52,022 nt of DNA, from positions 1 through 52,022 of the forward strand of contig DF237556.1 of the NCBI GenBank assembly GCA_000708835.1, written 5' to 3'. The notes under the pieces were generated by a model. It did not search any database, was not told where the DNA came from, and saw nothing but the letters and a program-made list of their open reading frames with translations. Each line of letters begins with the position of its first letter. Position 1 is the stretch's first letter. The translations under genes were made by a program, and so were the position numbers. The DNA is from Klebsormidium nitens (Eukaryota; Streptophyta; Klebsormidiophyceae; Klebsormidiales; Klebsormidiaceae). Of this stretch, positions 33,660 through 43,600 are shown piece by piece.

Positions 33660-34651
33660 CCTCTCGGCACCGTCAAAGAGTTCAGCACCTTTTCTTCTGG
33701 TCCTTTCCTTGTTCAGATTCTGCCCTCAGTACACGTAAATTGCAAGAGAATGTCTGGCTACCTAGTAGCCGCCACTAAGCCAATAATCAAGGAGTACGCA
33801 TGCAACCGTCAGCGTCTGAGGGCTACTTGCCAGCACCTCATTCAAACCAGCGAAATTGCTCCTCGCTCCCCCAATTTTCAGCTGAATTGCTGTTTGCGAG
33901 TCGGACTCCCTTCCTTGAAAATCCAAACTTTCCAAAGCCCTCATGCCCTTCCCTTTCCGGCCTGCTTTCCAAATTCCTTCCCTGCCGCAGATTAGCCTAC
34001 CTTCCGCAGATTTCACATTGCCTGTGCAGGCAAACCGCCTCATGGTGACGTCTTCTCACTGCCGTTTTCTAGATTTCCAACTTTCCTCTCCAGCACCCGA
34101 TTCCAATCGTCCTCGGTTGATATTCCATGATCTGAAAGTGTCCCCTTCAAACACCCTGGCCTGGGGCCGGAGGAAAACCCATTTTGCCTTCATTGCCGTT
34201 GAGGATGTTGGTGCTGACTCGACAGCGGCCGTCTCTGTATGCAAGAACCGTCACATCCTCGGCGACAAAAAGGACAGGGTTCAGCAACCTTGACTCTTGA
34301 GCACTGCTGGAAAGGAAGGTGGATGCGGTGGGATTAGTGCTGGAGGCGCTCATTGTGGAAGTTGTGGAGGTGCTCATTGTGGAAGTTGCAGCTATTCAAA
34401 TGTGTTGAAGCTCTCTTCAAGGGAAATTGAAAGGTGTTTGTTCAAACCCGGTTTGAAGGGGTGGCAGAAGGATGTACTTTGCTCCTTCCGGACACCAATG
34501 ACTTCAGCCCGGGGCTGAGCAGCTTGCATTGGACTGAAGCTTGAGCCTAGCTAAACCCCTGCTAAAAGACCTGTATTGTTCATCCTGAGAGCAGGGGGGG
34601 CCTTTTTTCTTCAGCTCCGGCGGTTCTGCTTTGAGTTTCTTGCGTTCACCC
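33660..34651. promoter_or_regulatory. divergent promoter region of LACS (-) and erlin (+)
   Basis: The two start codons face away from each other with 992 bp between them, so this stretch must hold both promoters and 5' UTRs. I see no convincing TATA box. A 24-bp tandem repeat (tggaggcgctcattgtggaa, then gttg; one mismatch between copies) lies at 34,341-34,388, about 260 bp before the erlin ATG. It is a candidate cis-element, but nothing in the sequence proves a regulatory role. Confidence 0.5.
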
Positions 34652-37600
34652 ATGCAACCTGGGAACCGGGCTCCGGGTTCAGCTCCACCACCCCCGAACG
34701 CAAACTCCATGGCTGCCTTCCTGCCAGCGATCGCTGCACTTGTTGCTGTGAGTGCTTCTTCTTTCCTTTCCTTCCCTTTTCAGCGGAAGGAGCCGCCATG
34801 GCAGAGAGGTTTTCTATGATTCGTCTTCAAAGTAGAACAACTTCTTGTCGAAGGTTCGGGGTGCGCATCCTCCTTACCACTCTTGTCACTGTTCTATGCA
34901 CTGACGTGTGTCTCACGTCCTCAAAAGTTAGTTGTCGGGCATGCCTGGATTGGTGTTCGTAAGCTGGTGCCAATTGTGTTAGCCAAGAGGTGGACTTTTG
35001 GCCAAGCGAGCATAGAGCATTCTGTAACTGAAAAAGTTGTGTGTTCGTAGCTTGAGCAGCATACGGCCACTTTCCGTTATCTTGACATGTGCCCTTTTAC
35101 CTGTCGACGATGCTGTCGGCAAACTCAATGTGAACGTGGACTTGACAAGAGTTTATCAAGGCTAGAGGCTCTCTTTTCAAGATTAGAACTTGACTCAAGG
35201 AGGGTTCTCTCAGTACAAAAACACTTCTGTCGCAGAGCCTCTCTACAGTCCATTTTTACGTTCACATGGTGATACTACCACAATTACGGCCCTTCGTGCA
35301 TGAGCCAAGTTTCATATTACGAAAAGCATTTGGGAGGACAGGTGCGAAACAAAAGAGTCTTCTGAATCGTATCCTTGCAGTGCGTGGCTCCTCTGGCAAG
35401 CGCCAACCTTGGAATTCTGCACTCAATTCCTGAGGGCCATGTGGGCGTGTACTGGAGGGGTGGGGCCCTGCTGCCTACAATCAGCGAGCCAGGTGAGCAT
35501 AGCAGCCTATAGTTTCTTAATCGTTGTCCATGGAAAGTTATTCGCTCAAGTATGTGAGGTCTCTTGTCACACCCTGAGCTGCCTTCTGAACCTTTTTGAG
35601 TAGGTCAGCTCTGCTCCAGTAAATCTGGCATCTTTCTTGCTTATATGGCTGCGTGTAAGCACAGTTCTGCGCAAGTCCCCTGTTCAACCGAATCCGCAGA
35701 AGATTCATTGGCCAATATGCTGTTCACCAGCTGTCTAGCGCTTTCTGGTTGTAACGGGAAGCGAAGATTTGTTAAAAGTATGATGTATTGAACCTTCTGC
35801 CATTGGAGTGGTCGTACCAACTGCCTTCTAAGCCCTTCTCAGGACCTGGTGTTATCGTCCAAAACACCGGGCACTGCGGGGGTTCTGACCTGCGTTCATG
35901 AGACAGTCAAACGTCCTTGAACATGCCCCGGTGTAGCTTACATATACTCAATTCATCATAAGTAGTCTTTGGCCAAAGAAACTATGGCTGACATGCCTTG
36001 TCATCATCTTCTATGGTGGGTGTCTTCCTGAGGCCAAGTTACGCTGAGCCGGAAAGCAATGACAGAATGGCCCTTTGCTGTAAATGCTGATTGAGTAGTT
36101 GCTGCGCACTTGCTTTTGCGAACGCATGTCTTCTGGTCGTTCTGATGCTTTGCTGCCCACCTAGTATTTGACAGATACTCCTCTTATGCCCGTGCTTTTG
36201 GGCGCGGTTGCTTGCCGCAGCTGGAAACAACTTTTTCTGGCCTGTAAGTGAGCCCCTTTTTGATTGTCGCGTCCCTTCTGGGATGCTAAGAACCCCGGAG
36301 ATATTTTGATGTTGCCCATGTGGCTTGCCATCCCTCTAAACGTTGGCAATCTTTTGCCGAAGTTGGTTGCAGAGTTTTGTGCTTCGATACAGAGGCTCTT
36401 GTGTGACTGTGGCAAGGATTGCACCAGGTAATGTGCCAAGTCATTGAGCTGTTTGTCTATGATGAGGCCACTTGGAAGCCGTGGGATTGAAGTGAAGGCC
36501 ATCTTGCTGGGTGGTGCATGTTGGTCCAGGCATGCTCGCAGCATCGTTGCATCTTTGACGTTCTTTCCCTGCTTGAATCGTCTTCGTTTCGAACCATTTA
36601 CTTTCCAAGCGAATCGCACTTCATGCTGCATAGCTCGTGTGAGGGGGGCTGCTTTAGGGTGGTAGCTCAATGGAAGCTTTTGGCGGTGACGGCACGTTCC
36701 GACCACGGGTTGAAATTTAGTCGGATTCATCCAGCATCGATCTTGCTGCCAAACGGTTTACTAACCAGGATTTTAAGATACCTGAGGCACCTGTTGCTTG
36801 TGAAGACACGAAGCAGCGCGCGTTTCTTCAAATCATTGAGAAGATACAAGGCCCTTTTTGCGGTACCACACCATCTTTTGAGGGCGATTGGTTAGAAAAT
36901 TGCAGAGGAAGCCCCTTCGACGTTGCGAGGGTTCTGAACTGATGAGCTCTGTTTTAAAAGCCAGATGCCCACGGTCTCGGATTGATGAGCAGAAACACAC
37001 GTCTTCTTTCGACGTGCAAAGCAGCGACTCGCCATTGTCCTTCGCTGAAGCGTTGGCTCACTCGTTGGGCACCCCCTCCATACAGCCCACTGTATCGAGG
37101 AAAATATAAGAGGTTTTCTAATGTTTGTTGCCCTGGTTACTTGCGTGACTCTGTCGAGCGGCGAGGACGATTCGCTTCTGGCTTGTATGGCCACCCGAAC
37201 TTCCACTTTTTCTCCAATGCCACTCTACGATTTTGATACCTGTTGCAATTAACACTCATCTTTAGATCAAAATTTTCATGCTGTTGTTTGCACCTCATGG
37301 CAGCGGCCTAGAAGCATCCTGGCTGTGTGACTGCTGAATCTTCGGCAGACTGGGCACCTCCCGTTCAGGCTTTCTGGATAGCTGGCAAGTTGACCCGTTT
37401 CGCTTCTCACCAATGAAACATCGTAAAGTTGTCTATGTGCGACTCTGGGAGCATCCGATGGTCAAGCTTCTTTGCTTTCTCCTGACGAGCCCAATTTACT
37501 TGCTCCTCCACTTGGCCTAGGTCTACAAAAGATATCGAATTGGGAATATACAAGTGAGGTCTTGGCAACCGAGATAAAGTCAGGTTGCGACACTTTTTGA

Positions 37601-40600
37601 GTCTTACAAAACGTTCATAGGCCACCAAGGAAATACCTCCGCGTTTTCTGTAGTGCCGCTAATCTGATGTCGTGACCTTAGTGCAGTCTATCAGGTCCAG
37701 CTAGCTCCGAAGTTGAATCGAGACAGGAAGAGAGCTGACAAGCCTTTCTCAACAGTAGAATGAGGTCAGTGCTGTCAATCTTGTCGCGGCGACGCTCGAG
37801 CGCCAACATGTGGTTTACCGTCGCTGCGTGCTGACTCAGCTGTTACGCCCCCTTTAAGCGGACGTGCCCTTTCCAATTTTCCATTGTCACGTGTCACGGG
37901 GCAGCACGTTCAGAAGAACCCGAGGAACTCGTCTTTTCAAAAGCACTTTGCTGATTGCAAGCCGAAGTCTTTGCACTTCTTTTTTCAGTACGAGCTCAGG
38001 GTCTGAGTGACTAAGCTGCCGACTGTCTACGTCAACAACGTTTTGCACCAACAGCTGTAAACTCCAGTGGCGTTGATGACGAAGGGTTTGGCCACAGTCT
38101 CGAGCGTAGTCAGTTAGGGGCTGCTGTTGCTTATGCCATCTGTTCATCCGACACATTTTAGTTTGTTTATTTGGAGGTAGACCTCAAGAATCTTTTTTTG
38201 AGAACGGCCTTGGCCTTCGCTCTTTCCGGAGTGCATTCTGATACCTGCGCTTATGATCTGCTCTTTAACGACGACGTGGAAATCGGCCCCATCAAAGCGC
38301 CTCTCTCAGCACATCTTCGGCTCTTTTCCCGAACAAGACCGCTCGATAATGTTGGACTCTCTCATATCCCAGCCTGTTATTCAGTAGGATCTTTGATCGC
38401 AAAGAGGTCTACATTAAGGAGCTCCGTCACGGACCCCTTCTACATACATCTCTACACCCCTGCCACAGAACAGGGGCCACATCGGCGCTATAAGTCTTCA
38501 TTGCTTTCTTAAGCTACCAGACCCGGTTGTAATATCCCACGTGTCACGGAACTCCTTGATGTTCAAACCTCCTCTTCTTAGGTTGGAGTTGGCGCCATGT
38601 CCCAGGAAACTTCCTTTCAAGTGGTGCTCGTTTCTCTGCTAGTATACTTTGACGGCGAGGACGAGTCCTTTTGCTGGCTCTTCGGTGCCAGCTCGATTCT
38701 GAAATGTCTCCTTCCGGAAGCCGTCAAAGTATCCCGGTGAATGCCGGAAGAGAATCCCCGGAGTTTGGCAGCTTTGTGCGCTTTCTGGATTGTGGTTGAA
38801 TTCGCTCATCTGGCTGGTCTTGCCTGCTGACGCATGCTACTCTCTGGTAGGCCTCGGGTCTCGCGCCGTTTCGAACCAGCGGTAATCTCGTACGGTAGAG
38901 TGCAGATTTGAGATCAATCACTGCTTTCGGTGCCTTGCCGAGGACTGACGCCGTCAGTAACAAAACGGGGCGTCCGAAACGAAACTCGTGCCTCAAAACA
39001 CCGATTTTCGGATGTGGTTGGACGCTAGGCAACCCATGATCAAGCGAAATCTTTATTGATGGGTTTGAAGGCGTTGCCCTTCAAGCCACCAGGTGAAGGT
39101 GTGCTCGAACGGATCTTTTTGGTGTCAGTGTTATGGCATAACTGTGTCGAGTTATGGGCTCCTTATCATCTATTCACCATCGTGACGTTAAGCGCTTGCC
39201 GTCAAAGCAAGGAGACAGTATCTTTCTCTGTTCCGTTCTCTGCTCGTGCTTTTTACCAGAGTAGCATCAAGCTTACTTGACTGCATCACCGCCATCTGTT
39301 GAGCACGATCATGCTGCCTCTACTGAATTCATGATGTTCACGAAGCTTTCTCTCTCGCTCCGTGGTCTGACGTCCTTTTGGAACGTTAATGCTGTGAGAG
39401 CCAGCGCTCTTACTCAGGTCCAAGCCTAGTTACTGTTGCAACGACTCCTGCAATTTGCTCCCTATCGTGTCTTGCTCAGCGCAAAGTGCAGTGCTTTCTT
39501 CTGCACCGAAGTTGCAAGAAGGCATGGACGACTGCTGTTCTCCGGTCTGCACGATTGTCTTTCAGGAAATGCCAAGGACACGACTTCCCAGTTATTTCTC
39601 AATCGCTGAATGCTTTTTTGCACGCAACAGTTCTCCGAAGACGAAGCAGCGCTTTTTGACTCCCAACTCTGAAAGGCGGTTCTGTCGTATACCGGTGCAC
39701 ATACCTGCTTGCTCTTGCGCATCCTTGTTCAAGAGTTGCTTGTACATGTGCGTTTTTAAATCCCTGGTTCTGATCGGATGTGTGCGTTGAGCAAAGGGGG
39801 ACAACGCTTGAAATGATCCGGCCTTCTGGTTACGGAGTTTCGTTTTTCAGCAAATCTTATTCAGTCTGCCCCATGGTTCCTTGCTCACGTTTTGTGGTGA
39901 ACGCCGCGGGTCTGTTTCCTTTTCTGTTATGGCCAAAGTAGAGCCGGGCACTTGCCGCACTTGCAAGACTGCGGAAGCCAGGAAGTTTTGAGGCTAGCAT
40001 TGTTGTCAGCTCGTTACGGCGAGTATGAAGACTCCGAAGCTGACGCCAAATGTGCTCTCCTTCGTAGCTATCCTTTCCGGTATCTATATTGCTTTGCTTT
40101 TCAGTTCCGCTCGGTGATTGACCGTCACTGGAAGCTGACTATTGACTAATATGTCTGCCCAGCTTCGAAGATTAGTTCGTCCCAATTCCCGCAAACAAAG
40201 GTAGCTTTGCAAACTCCCGCCACTCTGTGATGGCAGGGATGGTTCCTCGGATAACAACTGCTGCCACTCCGGAAGATGAAACGAAGCCATACGGTGCCTT
40301 TTCGTCTCGCGGGTTACCGTTTTTCACGTCACTTCTTTCGGAGCGTGTCCGGCTCAATCTCGTCATTCCCTCATCAAGGCCTGTCTTCAATCCAAGCCAA
40401 GGCATTCTTTGGAGATTGGTCTTACTGGACTGCTTCGAAATCTGTCTTTTTGGCCATATTCAGGGTGGCAGTCGGTTGATCCAAGTCTGCTGTCCACCAA
40501 TCTGCTGCTTTAATGGGTCACAAGCAAGCGAACAGAAATAGAGTACGGTGCTTCGCCGGCGGCAGTGCATCACCAAAGCTGCAGTTCGGCAATATGCCCC

Positions 40601-43600
40601 TCCCAGCGAAACTCATTGCTTGATAGCCATCCGCTGGGATTCGTCTCCACTTTTGATGTGTCGCTTTCTGACGCTGTTCAGGGTATCACATGAAGATCCC
40701 GTTCCTGACCACGTACGAGCCGGTCCAAGTGACGCTCCAAACGGACGAGGTGACCAACATCCCGTGCGGCACGAAAGGCGGGGTCATGATCTACTTCGAG
40801 AAAGTGGAGGTACGGGCATCTTGCTACGCAGTACATAATCCGGGTTTGTTACAAATTCACTGCGCGTGTACTGATTCTTAACGACTTTGACGGCGCTCCA
40901 TAAGGTCGAAGGTGACTTTTAACAATTCAGCTTGTCCGGTCCCGGGCCATATGCTCGTTGCTGAGGAAAGCCTGCCGGCTCCGGATTTTCGTGTACATCT
41001 CCTGTCGACGTGAGTCCTTACGTCGGACGGACACTTTAAAGGATTTTTGATCGGTGATTTTCCTTCTCATGCGACATAGCGCATAAACCTAGAGATTGAT
41101 TTTAACAGGAGGACTTAGATCCATGTGGAGACCGTCAGTACAGAGCCAGGTATCGTTATCGGCGAACTGATCTTGTTCTCTTTGGTGTAAACCACCGTCT
41201 GGCTCAAATGCCGATCGCCGGTTCTCCGTTGCAGGGTAATGATGCAGTTACATAAGGCGCACGTGCTCAACACACACCGGCAAACAGCATCTAGTCCAAC
41301 AAGAAGTGGGCTGACAAGGATCTCCGCCGTTTTAACCTTGCCGGACGATGAAGCTTTTATTCGGACGATTCGTTCTGATAAGTCGCGTACAAGCTAAGTA
41401 AGGCACACGTGCACGAAATTACCAAGGAGTAACGCCAAAACATGGATCCCCATGGATCACTTTCGACACAGATTGTTCTGTTCCGAAGACAGGTTCCCTG
41501 ATCTGGACGCTTCTTTTCCGGGTGTGGTGAGCAAGCTGCACAAGGAGCACGTCCCGAGACCAGTCAAGGGAACGGCATTCTCAACAACTCAACAAACTAC
41601 ATCAAGACTTGGATCAACAGCGATTTCCCCACTTCCGTCGGACGCTAGAACTCTTGACCGGGACGCAGAAATTTTCGATTCGGACGTTTCTTTTCTTAGG
41701 TGGTGAGCAAGCTGAACAAGGCACACATGCACGAGACGATTAAGGAGTCCGGCATCCAGTACCACGAGATCCGGACTGACGTCCGCATTTATCACTCTTA
41801 AAGTCAATCAAACGCATACATTCGGACGCAGACTTTTTGATTTGGACGCTTCTAGTCTGCAGGTGGTGAACAAGCTGAACAAGGCACGAGCTGCGTGCAC
41901 GAGATTATCAGGGAGTACGGCATCACAGTATGACAGTATTTGAATCTACGACAGTATTCCTCACACCAAATTGTTGGGCTCAGAATCTTGATCCGGAGGC
42001 AAAGTACCTGCTTCGGACGCTTCTTTTCTGCAGGTGCTGAACGTGGCGGCCGTTGCACGAGGCGATGTAAAAGAAGACGGCTTTTAGTCCGGCAAGACGG
42101 GGATGATCACCCAAACTTTCACTTGACGCGTTTGCTTCTCTCTTTCAGACGCGTAAGAATACTTTCCTGCAGGTGGTGAACAAGCTGAACAAGGCGTTCG
42201 TGCACGCGACGATCAAGGAATACGGCATTCAGTACGACAAGACGTGGATCTACGACAAGATCCACCACGAGATCAACCAGTTCTGCAGCGCGCACTCGCT
42301 GCAAGAGGTGTACATCGACCTCTTTGACCAGATTGACGAGATCCTCAAGGAGCTTATACAGGTAGGGTGATTGGTCTTTCTTAACGTTGATAGAGCTTCT
42401 CCTTAAGTTGGAAGCGTAGGCGCGGCGATGCCGAGTTGTGCAGCTTCTTGGCGAGGTTGTTTTGAAAACAACAATAGAGACCGTGGCAGGCGTATTTTGA
42501 CTGCCAGCGCTTGAAAGCTTATTCAGGATCAAGCGATTGGGGTTACTGGAGCTAGGTTCGTCTCCCTTGTGGCTAATCTCGCAGTCAGGAGCTTGGTTTC
42601 AAGTTAACTACACATTGTTTACAACCGGGACAAGTCAAGCTTCAGAATTGGGATGCAAAAGCCTTGGAGAAGGCAAAGTACCGACTGCTCCTTTGACGTG
42701 GGGTGCTGCCACTGTAATTGAGTGCTTCAGCTCGGTTTTCATTTCGGCGAGGTACACGTTGCATCCCTCCTGCTACATTCTGAACAGTTCCAACGCTCGT
42801 CCCTTACTTCCAGCAAGGCACTTGATGATTCCAGTAGTCTCGATTTTATGTTGGAGTTACGGCTATGTTGAGTTAGGTCATGCCCGGGGGACGGGTGGGG
42901 TTGGTTTGGGGGTTTAGAGTGGGTACGGGTGCGGAGCATGTTAATTTTGGGTTTAGGGTGTTAGTTTGTTGGAGCCCGGGGACTTTATCTAACTCAACAT
43001 ACACCTAAGTCAACATAAAATCGAGACTTATGATGATTCCCCTGAAGAGGTTGACTGCATTTCGGTACACCGCTCATGGCATGCACTTGTGTTATGGTGA
43101 TTGCGTTCAGGAGCTTAAGAAAAATCTGCTGTTTGATTCTTACGAAATGACGTCGCAATGCGCCAGGTAGCAGAATATTTGGCAACGTCGCGCCGTGTCC
43201 GAGCTTTTTGTCGTTGATTGCACGTGCTTGCGAGGCAAAAAAATTATTGTCATCATGCAGAGAGATTGCACGCGCTACGTGCCCGGGTTGGAGATCATCG
43301 GCACCCGCGTGACGAAGCCCAGCATTCCGACGTCCATCGTGCAGAGTTGCGGAATGGCCTGCTTCATTTCTCTACCGGAATGTCAGTAAAGTCGTATCAT
43401 CCCTGCAGAGAGACTGCACGCGCTACGTGCCCGGGCTGGAGATCATTGGCATCCGCGTGACGAAGCCTAGCATTCCGACGTCCATTGCGCGCAACTACGA
43501 GGCGATGGAGGAGCAGCGGACGCAGGCGCTCATCGCGGCGGAGCGGCAGAAGGTGGTCGAACGAGAAGCGGAGACGGACCGTCGTAAAGCGGTGAGTAAC

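Noticed and set aside
36655-36730. tRNA-like text (tagctcaatggaagc followed by gggttgaaatt)
   Set aside because: It resembles A-box and B-box words, but no acceptor stem or anticodon arm pairs around them.
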